From Thiohalobacter thiocyanaticus (GTDB lineage Bacteria; Pseudomonadota; Gammaproteobacteria; Thiohalobacterales; Thiohalobacteraceae): DNA of 64,000 nt. The stretch lies in assembly GCF_002356355.1 (NCBI RefSeq), contig NZ_AP018052.1, positions 1,178,001 to 1,242,000 on the forward strand. Reading direction: 5' to 3'. The first letter of the stretch is position 1. Each line of letters starts with the position of its first letter. The notes below the pieces were generated by a model, which saw only the letters and a list, made by a program, of their open reading frames with translations, did not search any database and was not told where the DNA came from. This document shows, in pieces, positions 42,165-55,048 of the stretch. The position numbers and the translations under genes are program-made.

Positions 42165-42319
42165 ATTCTCTCACCTTTTCGGCCAAGAATACTTTAGAGC
42201 CGGCGTGCATTGCCACTACGGCGTCGTCGCCTTGTCAGCACCGGGGCGGACCAGTAGTATGTGGCGGTTTCAGGGGTATCCCGACCCGGGTCCCGACACA
42301 GGCTTGCGGAGTGAGTTGC

Positions 42320-43198
42320 ATGTTCCATGGCAGCATGGTCGCGCTGGTGACCCCGATGCACGAGGACGGGGCGGTCGACTACACCAGCCTGGCGAAACTG
42401 GTTGAATTTCATATCGAACATGGCACCGACGGCATCGTGGCCGTGGGTACGACCGGGGAGTCCGCCACCCTCGACGAGGACGAGCACTGCGAGGTGATCC
42501 GCCGCACCGTGGAACTGGCGGCCGGGCGCATCCCGATCATTGCCGGTACCGGCGCCAACTCCACCACCGAGGCCATCAGCCTGACCCGATGCGCCCTGCA
42601 GGCCGGGGCCGATGCCTGCCTCCTGGTCACCCCCTATTACAACAAGCCCACCCAGGAGGGGCTGTACCTGCACCACAAGGCCATCGCCGAGGCCGTGCCG
42701 ATCCCGCAGATCCTTTATAATGTCCCCGGACGTACCGCCTGCGACATGCTGCCCGACACGGTCGAGCGGCTGTCGCACATCTCCAACATCGTCGGTCTGA
42801 AGGATGCCACCGGCGATCTGGACCGGCTGCGGGACCTGCGTGAACGCTGCGGTGACCGCATCGACCTGTATAGCGGCGACGACCCCACCGGCATGGAATT
42901 CATGCTGCAGGGCGGGCAGGGCGTGATCTCGGTCACCGCCAATGTGGCGCCGGCGGACATGCATGCCATGTGCGTGGCCGCCCGTGGCGGTGACCGGGAC
43001 GCGGCCACGCGCATCAACGACCGGCTGGACGGGCTGCATCATGCCCTGTTCCTGGAGGCCAATCCCATCCCGGTCAAATGGGCACTGTACAGGATGGGCC
43101 TGATCCCGGCCGGCATCCGGCTGCCGCTCACGCCGCTGTCCGAACCCTACCGCGAGCAGGTGACCGAAGCCCTGCGCCGGGCCGGCGTTGTGGACTGA
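42320..43198 (+). CDS. dapA: 4-Hydroxy-tetrahydrodipicolinate synthase
   Basis: First committed enzyme of lysine/diaminopimelate synthesis, condensing pyruvate with aspartate semialdehyde. 292 aa, matching the family. Motifs: GTTGESATL, the catalytic tyrosine in [21 protein letters not shown], and the Schiff-base lysine in GLKDATGD. The ATG at 42320 ([13 protein letters not shown]) follows CGGAG; the ORF also opens at GTG 42311. It is co-oriented with bamC, 33 nt upstream of it. Confidence 0.97.
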   Translation: MFHGSMVALVTPMHEDGAVDYTSLAKLVEFHIEHGTDGIVAVGTTGESATLDEDEHCEVIRRTVELAAGRIPIIAGTGANSTTEAISLTRCALQAGADACLLVTPYYNKPTQEGLYLHHKAIAEAVPIPQILYNVPGRTACDMLPDTVERLSHISNIVGLKDATGDLDRLRDLRERCGDRIDLYSGDDPTGMEFMLQGGQGVISVTANVAPADMHAMCVAARGGDRDAATRINDRLDGLHHALFLEANPIPVKWALYRMGLIPAGIRLPLTPLSEPYREQVTEALRRAGVVD

Positions 43199-43231
43199 AG
43201 CATGACTTATCATTCAACTCGGGTTGCTTAC

Positions 43232-44359
43232 ATGAAACTGTCTCTTGCCTCGCGTAGCCTGGCCGCTGTAACGGCCGCCCTGATGCTGACCGCCTGCAGC
43301 ACGGTCCGGGAATACATGCCGGGGGAAAAAGCCGATTACAAACAGAGCCGCCAGGAGCCCACCCTGGAACTGCCCCCGGACCTGCGCTCCAGCGAGATCG
43401 AGGACAGCCTGGTGATCCCCTCGGCGACCCTGTCCGAGTACGAGACCGAGGCCCGCACCACCCGGCCGTCCGAGGCCGGGGTGCTGCCCCGGTCGGAGAA
43501 TATCGAGGTGCGCCAGGATGGCGAGCAGCGCTGGCTGGTGGTGCAGGCCCCGGCCGAACAGGTCTGGCCGCGGGTACGCGATTTCTGGGTTCAGAATGGT
43601 TTCCTGCTGACGGTGGAGGATCCGCGTGTGGGCATCCTGGAGACCGAATGGGCCGAGAATCGCGCCGACATTCCGCAGGGACCGATTCGCCGTACCCTGG
43701 GCAAGGTCATGGATTTCGCCTATTCGGCGTCGACCCGCGACAAGTTCCGGGTGCGTCTCGAGCGCGGCAGCGAACCCGGCGTCACCGAGGTCTATCTGAC
43801 CCACCAGGGGGTGGAAGAGGTGATCGAGGGCACACCGGACCAGGACGGCAACACTGTCTGGAAGCCGCGTCCGAGCGATCCGGCGCTGGAGGCCGAAATG
43901 CTGCAGCGGCTGATGGTCTACATGGGCGTGGAAGAAGAACGCGCCAGGACCCGCATGGCGCAGCAGTCGCAGGAAACCCCGGCGGTGCGCGCCCAGTTGA
44001 TCCGTACCAACACCGGTGAGGTCGAACTGCGGCTGGCCGACGACTTCTCCCGCGCCTGGCGCCGTACCGGCCTGGCGCTGGACCGGGTCGGGTTCACTGT
44101 CGAGGACCGCAACCGTTCCGAGGGCATCTATTACGTGCGCTACAATGATCCGCTCAAGCAGCAGGAGGGCGAGGGTCTGCTCTCGCGGCTGGCCTTCTGG
44201 AGCGATGACGAGCCGATTGACCGCGAGGCCCAGTACCAGATCCAGCTGCTCGCAAGCGGGGCGCAGACCAACGTGATCGTGCGCGACCTGGAAGGCAGGC
44301 GCGACAATTCGCAGACCGCGGCCCGCATCCTGACGCTGCTGGAAGAACAGCTCAAGTAG
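43232..44359 (+). CDS. bamC: Outer-membrane assembly lipoprotein BamC
   Basis: 375-aa lipoprotein of the BAM complex that inserts outer-membrane barrels. A lipoprotein signal ends at LTAC, so the mature N-terminal Cys follows residue 18-20. The unstructured N-terminal region with YKQSRQEPTLELPPDL, which binds BamD, is clear, followed by two helix-grip domains. The ATG at 43232 gives the proper lipoprotein signal; an in-frame ATG at 43202 would add ten residues. The dapA-bamC order is conserved in Gammaproteobacteria. Confidence 0.92.
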   Translation: MKLSLASRSLAAVTAALMLTACSTVREYMPGEKADYKQSRQEPTLELPPDLRSSEIEDSLVIPSATLSEYETEARTTRPSEAGVLPRSENIEVRQDGEQRWLVVQAPAEQVWPRVRDFWVQNGFLLTVEDPRVGILETEWAENRADIPQGPIRRTLGKVMDFAYSASTRDKFRVRLERGSEPGVTEVYLTHQGVEEVIEGTPDQDGNTVWKPRPSDPALEAEMLQRLMVYMGVEEERARTRMAQQSQETPAVRAQLIRTNTGEVELRLADDFSRAWRRTGLALDRVGFTVEDRNRSEGIYYVRYNDPLKQQEGEGLLSRLAFWSDDEPIDREAQYQIQLLASGAQTNVIVRDLEGRRDNSQTAARILTLLEEQLK

Positions 44360-44381
44360 GGGAGGGGAGCCGGTTCCGGTC

Positions 44382-45137
44382 ATGCGTTTCGCGTCCCTGG
44401 GCAGCGGCAGCCGCGGCAACGCCATGCTGGTCGAGGCCGGCTCGACCTGCCTCATGGTCGACTGCGGGTTCTCCATCACCGAGACAGAGAAGCGTCTGAC
44501 GCGGCTGGGTCGCAGCCCGGAAGAACTCTCGGCCATCCTGGTCACGCATGAACACAGTGACCACATCCGCGGCGTGCTGCCCTTCGCCCGCCGCCACGCC
44601 ATCCCGGTCTGGATGACGCACGGCACCGCCGCCGCCCTGCCTGAGGGTGATCTGCCGCCGCTGCATGCGATCGCCGGTTACACCGATTTTCATGTGGGCG
44701 ATATCCAGGTCCAGCCCTATCCGGTCCCGCATGATGCCCGCGAACCCTGCCAGTTCCTGTTCCACAGCGGCCGTCACCGACTCGGTCTGCTCACCGACTG
44801 CGGCAGCCTGACGCCGCACATCGTTTCCACCCTCCAGGGCTGTGACGCCCTGGTGCTCGAGTTCAACCACGATCCGGAGATGCTCGCCCGGGGCAGCTAC
44901 CCGCCCGCCCTCAAGCGCCGGGTCGGTGGCGACTATGGCCACCTCAACAATCACCAGGCCCGGCGACTGCTGGAACAGATCGAACTGGGCCCGCTGCAAC
45001 ACCTGGTGGCCGCGCACCTGAGCGAGAAGAACAACGCCCCCGAGCGGGTGCGCGAACAGCTGGACGCCTTCGACGGCAGGCTCGACTACAGCCTGGCCTG
45101 CCAGGACGGCGGGTTCGACTGGCGCACGCTGGAGTGA
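44382..45137 (+). CDS. Metallo-beta-lactamase-fold hydrolase, YycJ/WalJ-like
   Basis: 251-aa cytoplasmic protein. The fold opens with [17 protein letters not shown], then the zinc motif [10 protein letters not shown]; further ligands are in LLTDCGSL and AHLSEKNN. This pattern is that of the YycJ/WalJ subgroup, predicted 5'-3' nucleases. It begins 22 nt after bamC, so it is probably the third gene of dapA-bamC. A family-B repeat follows. Confidence 0.85.
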   Translation: MRFASLGSGSRGNAMLVEAGSTCLMVDCGFSITETEKRLTRLGRSPEELSAILVTHEHSDHIRGVLPFARRHAIPVWMTHGTAAALPEGDLPPLHAIAGYTDFHVGDIQVQPYPVPHDAREPCQFLFHSGRHRLGLLTDCGSLTPHIVSTLQGCDALVLEFNHDPEMLARGSYPPALKRRVGGDYGHLNNHQARRLLEQIELGPLQHLVAAHLSEKNNAPERVREQLDAFDGRLDYSLACQDGGFDWRTLE

Positions 45138-45153
45138 TCCCCCACCGGGCGGC

Positions 45154-45241
45154 GTAGGATGGGTGGAGGCGCCTCGTGGCGCCGTAACCCATCACGGACC
45201 ACCTACCAATGATGGGTTGCGCTTTGCTCCACCCATCCTAC
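45154..45241. repeat. Dispersed palindromic repeat, family B (copy 3)
   Basis: GTAGGATGGGTGGAGGCGCC to GCTCCACCCATCCTAC with GTAACCCATCA/TGATGGGTTGC inner arms. It lies between the MBL gene and purL. Confidence 0.9.
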
Positions 45242-45327
45242 CCTTCTCCGCACCAGCCTCACTGGCCCCGGAGCAGCTGTTTCAGTATCATTTGCCGCTT
45301 CCCGAACCCGCAGATCCAGAGGCCTCC

Positions 45328-48300
45328 ATGCTGCACCTGCCCGGCGCCCCGGCACTTTCCGCCTTCCGTACCGACAAGCTGCTGGAGCGCGCCCGGGAGG
45401 CGGGCATCGCACTGGAGGTCCTGCACACCCGCTACCAGCATTTCGTCGATCTGGAACAGCACCTGGACGCGTCCGAGCAGCGTCGGCTGGAACGGCTGCT
45501 GGAGTACGGCCCGCGCGCGCCGGCCGTGCCCGCCGGCGCCCAGTTGTTTCTGGTGGTCCCGCGTCTGGGCACCATCTCGCCCTGGGCCTCCAAGGCCACC
45601 GACATCGCCCACAACTGCGGCCTGGACCGGGTTCACCGCATCGAGCGCGGCATCTCTTACCAGGTGCTCACCCCCGGTGACCGGCCGCTGGAGGGTGAGC
45701 CGCGCCGGCGCTTCCTGGAACTGATTCACGACCGCATGACCGAGTCGGTGCTGGAGAGCTTCGAAGAGGCCGAGGGCCTGTTCCGCAGCGCCGACCCGCG
45801 TTCCTTCGAGCGTGTCGACATCCTCGGCGGCGGCCGGCCCGCGCTGGAGACCGCCAATCGTGAACTCGGCCTGGCCCTGTCGGAAGACGAGATCGACTAC
45901 CTGGTCGAGAGCTTCAATGCGCTCAACCGCAATCCCAGCGACGTCGAGCTGATGATGTTCGCCCAGGCCAATTCCGAGCATTGCCGGCACAAGATCTTCA
46001 ACGCCAACTGGGTGATCGACGGCAAGGCGCGCGAGGAATCCCTGTTCGACATGATCCGCGAGACCCACCGGGCCAGCCCCGACGGGGTGCTGTCGGCCTA
46101 TCACGACAACTCGGCCGTGATCGAGGGCTGGGAAGGGCGGCGGCTGTATCCGGATGCCGACGGCCGCTACAGCGAGCACACCGGGCCGGCGCACATCCTG
46201 ATGAAGGTCGAGACCCACAATCATCCCACCGCCATCTCGCCCTTTCCGGGGGCGGCGACCGGCGCCGGGGGCGAGATCCGCGACGAGGGCGCGACCGGCC
46301 GCGGCGGCAAGCCCAAGGCCGGGCTGTGCGGTTTCTCCGTGTCCAACCTGCGCATTCCCGGCTTCGAACAGCCCTGGGAGACCGATCACGGCCGTCCCGG
46401 GCGCATCGTCTCGGCGCTGGACATCATGATCGAGGGGCCGCTGGGCGCGGCGGCCTTCAACAACGAGTTCGGCCGGCCCAACCTGTGCGGCTACTTCCGC
46501 AGCTTCGAGGAGAAGGTGCCGGGTCCGGACGGCGAGGAAATCCGCGGTTACCACAAGCCCATCATGCTGGCCGGCGGCTACGGCAACATCCGCCCCGAGC
46601 ATATCGACAAGCAGGATATCCCGCCCGGCGCCCAGATCATTGTGCTGGGCGGACCGGCCATGCTCATCGGCCTGGGCGGCGGCGCGGCCTCCAGCATGGA
46701 CAGTGGTGTGAGCGCCGAGGATCTGGACTTCGCCTCGGTGCAGCGCGGCAACCCCGAGATGCAGCGTCGGGCCCAGGAGGTGATCGACCGCTGCTGGGCC
46801 ATGGGCGCGGACAATCCCATCCTGTCCATCCACGACGTCGGCGCCGGCGGCGTGTCCAATGCCCTGCCGGAACTGGTCAACGACAGCGGCCGCGGCGGGC
46901 GATTCGAGCTGCGCAACTTCCCGGTCGACGAACCCGGCATGACGCCCATGCAGATCTGGTGCAACGAGTCGCAGGAGCGTTATGTACTGGCCGTCGCGCC
47001 GGAGCACCTGGAGGCCTTCCAGGCCCTGTGCGAGCGCGAACGCTGCCCCTATGCCGTGGTGGGCGAGGCCACCGAGGACCAGGACCTGATCGTCGGCGAC
47101 GGCGAGTTCGACAATGCTCCCGTGGAGGTGCCGCTGGGGCTGATCCTGGGCAAGCCGCCGCGGATGCTGCGGGACGTGCATCATCGCACCTTCCGCAAGC
47201 CCGACTTCGACCCCGTCGGGATCGATCCGCTGGAAGCCGCCCTGCGGGTGCTGCGCCTGCCCACCGTGGCGAGCAAGGCCTTTCTCATCACCATCGGCGA
47301 TCGCACCGTCACCGGCCTGGTCGCGCGCGACCAGATGGTCGGGCCCTGGCAGGTGCCGGTGGCCGACGCCGCTGTCACCACCACCGATCACTACGCCTTC
47401 ACCGGCGAGGCCGTGGCCATGGGCGAGCGTACCCCGGTGGCCCTGGTCGATGGCCCGGCCTCCGGGCGCATGGCGGTGGGCGAGGCCATCACCAACCTCG
47501 CCGGCGCGGCCATCGGCGAACTGTCGCAGCTGCGCCTGTCGGCCAACTGGATGGCCCCGGCCGGGCACCCGGGTGAGGATGCCAATCTGTTCAACACCGT
47601 CGAGGCGGTGGGCCGGGAACTGTGCCCGCGGCTGGGCATCGCCATTCCGGTGGGCAAGGATTCGCTGTCCATGAAGACGGTCTGGGAGCAGGACGGGCAA
47701 CCACACAGCGTGACCGCGCCGCTGTCACTGATCGTCTCCGCCTTCGCGCCGGTCGAGGATGCGCGCCGCACCCTGACCCCGCAGCTGCGCACCGATCAGG
47801 GCGCGACCGAACTCATCCTCATCGACCTGGGCAAGGGCCGCAATCGCCTGGCCGGTTCGGCGCTGGCCCAGGTTTACAAACAGGTCGGCCACCATGCCCC
47901 GGACCTGGACGATCCGGACGCGCTCAAGGCCTTCTTCGGCGCGATCCAGACACTGAACCGGGAGGGCCGGCTGCTGGCCTACCACGATCGTTCCGACGGC
48001 GGCCTGCTGACCACCCTGTGCGAGATGGCCTTCGCCGGCCGCACCGGTCTGGCCATCGAGTTGGATGCCGTGGGCACCGAGCCGCTGGCAGCATTGTTCA
48101 ATGAGGAACTGGGCGCCGTGATCCAGGTGCGGCAGGCGGATGCAGCCGCGGTGCGTGAACTGCTGCATCAGCAGGGCTTGGGGCGCTACAGCCATCGCAT
48201 CGGTACCCTGGAGGCGAATGATCGCCTGGTGGTGCATCACGGCGGCCGTGAACTGCTGAACGCCTCCCGGGTGGAACTGCAGAGGGCCTGGGCCGAGACC

Positions 48301-49224
48301 AGCTACCGCATCCAGGCGCTGCGCGACAATCCGGAAACGGCCCGGCAGGAATTCGATGCCCTGCTGGATCTCGGCAACCCGGGCCTGCACGCCGAGCTCA
48401 GCTTCGATCCGGCCGAGGATGTGGCCGCGCCCTGGATCAACCGGGGCGTGCGTCCGGCCATGGCCATCCTGCGCGAGCAGGGCGTGAACGGCCAGATCGA
48501 AATGGCGGCGGCCTTCCATCGCGCCGGCTTCGACTGCGTCGATGTACATATGAGCGATGTCATCGCCGGGCGGGTGTCGCTGGCCGGCTTCGGCGGGCTG
48601 GTGGCCTGCGGCGGCTTCTCCTACGGCGACGTGCTCGGCGCCGGCCTGGGCTGGGCCAAGTCGATCCTGTTCAATCCGCGTGCGCGCGACGCGTTCAGCG
48701 CCTTCTTCGCGCGCAGCGACAGCTTCGCCCTGGGGGTATGCAACGGCTGCCAGATGCTGGCCGGGCTGAAGGAACTCATCCCCGGCAGCGAGCACTGGCC
48801 GCGCTTCGTGCGCAACACCAGTGAGCAGTTCGAGGCCCGGCTGTCGCTGGTCGAGGTGAGCGACTCGCCCTCCATCCTGCTGCGCGGCATGGCCGGTTCG
48901 CGCATGCCGGTGGCCGTGGCCCACGGCGAGGGCCGGGCCGAGTTCGATCGTGCCGGCGACCGTGAGCGGCTGCTGGAGCAGGGTGGCATGGCGCTGCGCT
49001 ATGTGGATCATTACGGCCGCGCCACCGAGACCTATCCCTTCAATCCCAACGGTTCGCCCCATGGCATCACCGGCGTGACCAGCCGCGACGGCCGCGTGAC
49101 CCTCATGATGCCTCACCCCGAGCGGGTGTTCCGCACCGTGCAGCATTCCTGGCACCCCGATGACTGGGGCGAGGACGCGCCCTGGCTGCGTCTGTTCCGC
49201 AACGCCCGGGTGTGGGTGGACTGA
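45328..49224 (+). CDS. purL: Phosphoribosylformylglycinamidine synthase
   Basis: Fourth step of purine synthesis: converts FGAR, glutamine and ATP into FGAM. At 1298 aa it is the large single-chain form of Gammaproteobacteria. An N-terminal PurS-like region is followed by the ATPase core ([48 protein letters not shown]) and a C-terminal glutaminase domain with the nucleophile Cys in GVCNGCQML and GEGRAEF. The ATG at 45328 ([14 protein letters not shown]) is chosen over the open frame from 45163, which runs through a palindromic repeat. Confidence 0.97.
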   Translation: MLHLPGAPALSAFRTDKLLERAREAGIALEVLHTRYQHFVDLEQHLDASEQRRLERLLEYGPRAPAVPAGAQLFLVVPRLGTISPWASKATDIAHNCGLDRVHRIERGISYQVLTPGDRPLEGEPRRRFLELIHDRMTESVLESFEEAEGLFRSADPRSFERVDILGGGRPALETANRELGLALSEDEIDYLVESFNALNRNPSDVELMMFAQANSEHCRHKIFNANWVIDGKAREESLFDMIRETHRASPDGVLSAYHDNSAVIEGWEGRRLYPDADGRYSEHTGPAHILMKVETHNHPTAISPFPGAATGAGGEIRDEGATGRGGKPKAGLCGFSVSNLRIPGFEQPWETDHGRPGRIVSALDIMIEGPLGAAAFNNEFGRPNLCGYFRSFEEKVPGPDGEEIRGYHKPIMLAGGYGNIRPEHIDKQDIPPGAQIIVLGGPAMLIGLGGGAASSMDSGVSAEDLDFASVQRGNPEMQRRAQEVIDRCWAMGADNPILSIHDVGAGGVSNALPELVNDSGRGGRFELRNFPVDEPGMTPMQIWCNESQERYVLAVAPEHLEAFQALCERERCPYAVVGEATEDQDLIVGDGEFDNAPVEVPLGLILGKPPRMLRDVHHRTFRKPDFDPVGIDPLEAALRVLRLPTVASKAFLITIGDRTVTGLVARDQMVGPWQVPVADAAVTTTDHYAFTGEAVAMGERTPVALVDGPASGRMAVGEAITNLAGAAIGELSQLRLSANWMAPAGHPGEDANLFNTVEAVGRELCPRLGIAIPVGKDSLSMKTVWEQDGQPHSVTAPLSLIVSAFAPVEDARRTLTPQLRTDQGATELILIDLGKGRNRLAGSALAQVYKQVGHHAPDLDDPDALKAFFGAIQTLNREGRLLAYHDRSDGGLLTTLCEMAFAGRTGLAIELDAVGTEPLAALFNEELGAVIQVRQADAAAVRELLHQQGLGRYSHRIGTLEANDRLVVHHGGRELLNASRVELQRAWAETSYRIQALRDNPETARQEFDALLDLGNPGLHAELSFDPAEDVAAPWINRGVRPAMAILREQGVNGQIEMAAAFHRAGFDCVDVHMSDVIAGRVSLAGFGGLVACGGFSYGDVLGAGLGWAKSILFNPRARDAFSAFFARSDSFALGVCNGCQMLAGLKELIPGSEHWPRFVRNTSEQFEARLSLVEVSDSPSILLRGMAGSRMPVAVAHGEGRAEFDRAGDRERLLEQGGMALRYVDHYGRATETYPFNPNGSPHGITGVTSRDGRVTLMMPHPERVFRTVQHSWHPDDWGEDAPWLRLFRNARVWVD

Positions 49225-49254
49225 AAACACTGTCCTCGTATGTTATTGACTGCC

Positions 49255-49337
49255 GTAGGATGGGTGAAGGCGCTGTAGCGCCGTAACCCATCAGGTTCCG
49301 GTCAATGATGGGTTCCGCTTCGCTTCACCCATCCTGC
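49255..49337. repeat. Dispersed palindromic repeat, family B (copy 4)
   Basis: GTAGGATGGGTGAAGGCGCT to GCTTCACCCATCCTGC, 30 nt after purL; the last arm has a T-A to T-G change. Downstream, about 49430-49460 holds CTCTGCGTCTCCGCGCCCTC, a low-complexity phrase similar to one near 38455. No gene was seen in 49225-49504. Confidence 0.88.
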
Positions 49338-49504
49338 GTAAGTGAACTTTATCCGCGGCTCGGTGACAAATAACAAAGCAGGCTGTCCGCTATGCCATGG
49401 CATCTGCGGACAATGGTCTGAAATATCAATTCTCTGCGTCTCCGCGCCCTCTGCGTTGACCATCACCAGGGCCTGGCGCCTGCGACACCCGAGGGAATAC
49501 CGCC

Positions 49505-50436
<932 letters not shown>

Positions 50437-50437
<1 letters not shown>

Positions 50438-50661
50438 TGCGGCAGGCAGGCATTGAATACCGATCCACCCTGACCTGTCCCGAATGCGGGCATCGGGAAA
50501 CGCTCACCATGCCCGACAATTACTGCCTGTGGTATCACGAGTGTTCCGGCTGCGCCGCGCTGCTGCGGCCGCGCCCGGGCGACTGCTGCCTGTTCTGCTC
50601 CTATGGCACGGTCCCCTGTCCGCCCATCCAGGCCGGCGATGGTTGCTGTAGCGGGGGCTAG
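50437..50661 (+). CDS. Cysteine-rich GDCCxxC-type small protein between msrP and msrQ
   Basis: 74-aa protein with 11 cysteines: CPEC at 14-17, C30, CSGC at 36-39, the GDCCLFC motif at 48-54, C61 and a CC pair at 70-71. The CxxC pairs look like a zinc ribbon. The motif belongs to the small GDCCVxC proteins, some of which are selenoproteins with Sec at the last position; here it is a TGC cysteine codon. Its ATG shares a base with the msrP stop, and its end overlaps the msrQ start, so translation is coupled. No signal peptide. The function is unknown. Confidence 0.75.
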
Positions 50662-51280
50662 TCCCCGGGGCGGTATTCCCGTGTTCTGGCAGCGCGTCAT
50701 CACGTTTCTGCTCTGCCTGCTGCCGCTGGCCTGGCTGATCCTGCAGGCCGTCACCGACCGTCTCAGCGCCAACCCCATCGAGGACATCACCGCTGCCACC
50801 GGCAGCTGGACCCTGCGCCTGCTGCTCATCACCCTCGCCATGACCCCGCTGCGGCGGCTCACCGGCTGGAAGTGGCCGCTGCGGCTGCGGCGCATGCTGG
50901 GGCTGTTCGCCTTCTTCTACGCCAGCCTGCATCTCATGACCTATCTCTGGTTCGACCAGTTCTTTCTCTGGTCCGAGATCCTGGCCGACATCCTGGAGCG
51001 GCCTTTCATCACGCTTGGCATGACGGCATACGCCCTGCTGCTGCCGCTGGCCCTGACCTCCAATCAGGTCAGCCAGCGTCTGCTGCGCCGCAACTGGAAG
51101 CGGCTGCACCGGCTGGTCTATCCCATCGCGCTGCTCGGCGTGGTGCATTACTACTGGCTGGTCAAGGCCGATGTGCGCGAGCCGCTGCTCTACGGCGCCG
51201 TCTGGTTGGGACTGATGATGCTGCGGCTGCCCGCATCGACAAACAGAATGAATCGTCAGGGCGAAAATAAATCGCTTTAA
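50639..51280 (+). CDS. msrQ: Heme b membrane subunit MsrQ
   Basis: 213-aa inner-membrane protein with six helices that passes electrons from the quinone/flavin pool to MsrP. The b-heme histidines are visible in YASLHLMTYLWF and in RLHRLVYPIALLGVVHYYWL. The motif GLFAFFYASLH and ERPFITLGM are typical. Start is uncertain: ATG 50639 overlaps the cysteine-rich gene by 23 nt; GTG 50681 and ATG 50603 are alternatives. Confidence 0.93.
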   Translation: MVAVAGASPRGGIPVFWQRVITFLLCLLPLAWLILQAVTDRLSANPIEDITAATGSWTLRLLLITLAMTPLRRLTGWKWPLRLRRMLGLFAFFYASLHLMTYLWFDQFFLWSEILADILERPFITLGMTAYALLLPLALTSNQVSQRLLRRNWKRLHRLVYPIALLGVVHYYWLVKADVREPLLYGAVWLGLMMLRLPASTNRMNRQGENKSL

Positions 51281-51354
51281 TTTTCTTCCGTCCGGCCTTA
51301 GATAGCATCGCAAATTCCCCGCCGTTGCGGGGCGCCGAAACCGAGGGCAATGCG

Positions 51355-51531
51355 ATGCAGAATCTGGATCTCGAGGACATCTTCAATCAGCTCGACAGCG
51401 AGGAAGGCGGGCTGGACAGCCAGGCCGGGGCCGGCGGCGGCCGCGGCGTGGACCTGAAGCGGCGCCGCCGCATCGAGGACATGCAGGAGGAGCGCCGCCT
51501 GCGGCAGATGCTGGAAGATCCCTGGGGCTGA
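51355..51531 (+). CDS. Small acidic/basic protein, function unknown
   Basis: 58-aa protein with an acidic N-terminal half (LEDIFNQLDSEEGG), a Gly-rich linker and a charged C-terminal helix (RRRRIEDMQEERRLRQMLED). The C-terminal part resembles the short conserved proteins of the PA3496 type, but the match is by eye only. GAGGG precedes the ATG at 51355. It lies between msrQ and a convergent LysR gene. No membrane segment. Confidence 0.6.
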   Translation: MQNLDLEDIFNQLDSEEGGLDSQAGAGGGRGVDLKRRRRIEDMQEERRLRQMLEDPWG

Positions 51532-51542
51532 GGCTGTCCTCC

Positions 51543-52391
51543 TCAGCCCGGTGTCGGGAAATTTTCGATGGCCGTGTCCAGCAGGGGCTGACGTGCGGTG
51601 CCCTCGCGCCAGAGGGCGTACCAGGACCGTTCCAGTACCGGGGCGTCGGCGACCACATGCAGCCGCCCGGCGCAACGCGGATCCGTCTCCAGCCACTGGC
51701 GCGGCAGGTAGGCCGCGCCGGGCCGGCGCAGCAGCAGGTCGCGCGCCAGCAGCCCCTGGCCCAGGTGTACCGCCGGCGCCGGCAGATCGGGGAAGTGGTG
51801 GGCATGGCTCAGCGCAAAGGCCGTGCCCCAGTCAACCAGGATGTAGTTCTCTGCCATCGCTTCGGCAGCGCTCAGGTCGGTTCCGGTCGCGACCAGTACC
51901 AGTTCCATCACGCCCAACGACCGTACCGTGAACTCCGATACCTGCGGCGGATCATAGACGCAGGCGATATCCAGTGCGCCGTTCAGCAGCCGGTGGACGA
52001 GTTCATCCCCGGCGCCGGCCTCGCCCCGCAGGGCGATGTCGGGCAGCGCCTGCTGCAGACGCACCAGCCAGTTCTCCAGCGCCGTCGGCCACAGGTCGGC
52101 CAGCCCGCCGATGGCCAGTGCGTCACGGAAGGCTTCACCCAGCCCGGTTTCCTGCCGGGCACGCTCCCACTGGTTGATGATGGCGGCGGCGTGCTGCTTC
52201 AGCCGGCGTCCCGCCGGGGTGAGCTGAATGTCATTGCGCTTGCGGGTGAACAGCTCCACGCCCAGTAGTTCCTCCAGCTGGCGGATGCGGGCGCTGACCG
52301 CCGACTGGGTGATGTACAGCCGCTCCGATGCGCGGCCGAAGTGGCGCACCCGTTCGACTTCCAGAAAGGTCTTGAGCAGGTCGATGTCCAT
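51543..52391 (-). CDS. LysR-family regulator, HdfR-like
   Basis: 282-aa LysR regulator with the N-terminal helix-turn-helix (HFGRASERLYITQSAVSARI and RQLEELLGVELFTRKR) and an effector-binding domain. The N-terminus (MDIDLLKTFLEVERVRHFGRA) is close to HdfR-type proteins. Target unknown. It points towards the small gene at 51355 with 11 nt between stops. Its upstream side is a 400-nt region filled by two palindromic repeats. Confidence 0.85.
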   Translation of the reverse strand: MDIDLLKTFLEVERVRHFGRASERLYITQSAVSARIRQLEELLGVELFTRKRNDIQLTPAGRRLKQHAAAIINQWERARQETGLGEAFRDALAIGGLADLWPTALENWLVRLQQALPDIALRGEAGAGDELVHRLLNGALDIACVYDPPQVSEFTVRSLGVMELVLVATGTDLSAAEAMAENYILVDWGTAFALSHAHHFPDLPAPAVHLGQGLLARDLLLRRPGAAYLPRQWLETDPRCAGRLHVVADAPVLERSWYALWREGTARQPLLDTAIENFPTPG

Positions 52392-52492
52392 CGACAGGGA
52401 TCATCACAGATCGGTGGAGGGGCGGCAAGGTTCGGCGATACAAACGCCCTCTGCATTAACAGCGCAAAGGCATCGAACATCACGCCAGCAAG

Positions 52493-52579
52493 GTAGGATG
52501 GGTGGAGCGAAGCGTAACCCATCATTGTACGAGACGCCCCTGATGGGTTACGGCGCCGCAGCGCCTTCACCCATCCTAC
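52493..52579. repeat. Dispersed palindromic repeat, family B (copy 5)
   Basis: GTAGGATGGGTGGAGCGAAG to CCTTCACCCATCCTAC. It is preceded by CAGCAAG and followed by GGCAGCCGCGAA, flanks that recur around copy 6. Confidence 0.9.
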
Positions 52580-52641
52580 GGCAGCCGCGAAACGATGGTT
52601 CTGGCTTGTTCGCGCCTGTGCGTTACCAGCGCAACAGCAAG

Positions 52642-52724
52642 GTAGGATGGGTGAAGCGAAGCGTAACCCATCATTGGCCGATACCCGATGGGTTACGGCG
52701 CTGTGGCGCCTCCACCCATCCTAC
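52642..52724. repeat. Dispersed palindromic repeat, family B (copy 6)
   Basis: GTAGGATGGGTGAAGCGAAG to CTCCACCCATCCTAC, flanked like copy 5 by CAGCAAG and GGCAGCC. After it, 52735-52775 carries GATCCGTGTTTATCCGCGTT, a phrase found dispersed in many proteobacterial genomes. The rest of 52392-52795 shows no gene. Confidence 0.9.
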
Positions 52725-52795
52725 GGCAGCCACTATTTGATCCGTGTTTATCCGCGTTCATCCGTGGCTCAAAGGCCACCCGGGCATGAAGCCCC

Positions 52796-54460
<1,665 letters not shown>

Positions 54461-54536
54461 GATGAGTGCTTCGATCTGGTGGCTGGAAAGCCGCTTATTA
54501 TAGGGGCTTGGTGTGGGGCTCTGAAAGAGGGTGGAA

Positions 54537-54998
54537 ATGAAGCTGCTGTGCGATGCAATGCTCAAGGGTCTGGCGCGCTGGCTGCGTGCGGCCGGCTATG
54601 ACACCGAACTGCCGCGCCCGGACGAAAGCGACCGCGACATCATCGAGCGAGCCCGGCATGAGGGCCGTTGGCTGGTTACGCGGGATCGCAAACTGCTCGA
54701 ATTCCGTCATGCCGACGAGACAGTGAGACATCTGCAGGCCAATTCCCTTGATGACTGTGTGGTAGAATTGTCAGCCCGGCTGTCTATCGATTGGCAGTAC
54801 CGCCCCTTCAGCCGCTGTCTGCTCTGCAACCGGCCGCTGGAGCCGGTCCCGGAGGCCCGGCGCGAGGCGGTGCCGGTCGATGTTCGCGACCAGGCCCTGT
54901 GGCAGTGCCCGGCCTGCGGCCGGCTCTACTGGGAAGGCAGCCATGTCCGCAGGATGCGTCACCGGCTGGAGGATTTTACCCGCAAAATCAGGGGGTGA
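54537..54998 (+). CDS. Mut7-C RNase-fold protein with zinc-ribbon
   Basis: 153-aa cytoplasmic protein of the Mut7-C family. The PIN-like N-terminal half has conserved acidic residues in KLLCDAMLKGLARWLRAAGY and WLVTRDRKLLEF. The C-terminal half holds a zinc ribbon, CLLC and CPAC, about 46 residues apart, followed by YWEGSHVRRM. Predicted ribonuclease, physiological substrate unknown. The ATG at 54537 follows AGAGGG; a GTG at 54531 is also in frame. It is divergent from ettA. Confidence 0.88.
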   Translation: MKLLCDAMLKGLARWLRAAGYDTELPRPDESDRDIIERARHEGRWLVTRDRKLLEFRHADETVRHLQANSLDDCVVELSARLSIDWQYRPFSRCLLCNRPLEPVPEARREAVPVDVRDQALWQCPACGRLYWEGSHVRRMRHRLEDFTRKIRG

Positions 54999-55048
54999 GA
55001 CGGTCGCCCGGAGCGGAAACCGACGCCGAATCCTGTTATCATGGGCGG

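Noticed and set aside
45163-45327. Upstream extension of the purL reading frame
   Set aside because: It is translated from a family-B palindrome; PurL homology and length fit the ATG at 45328.
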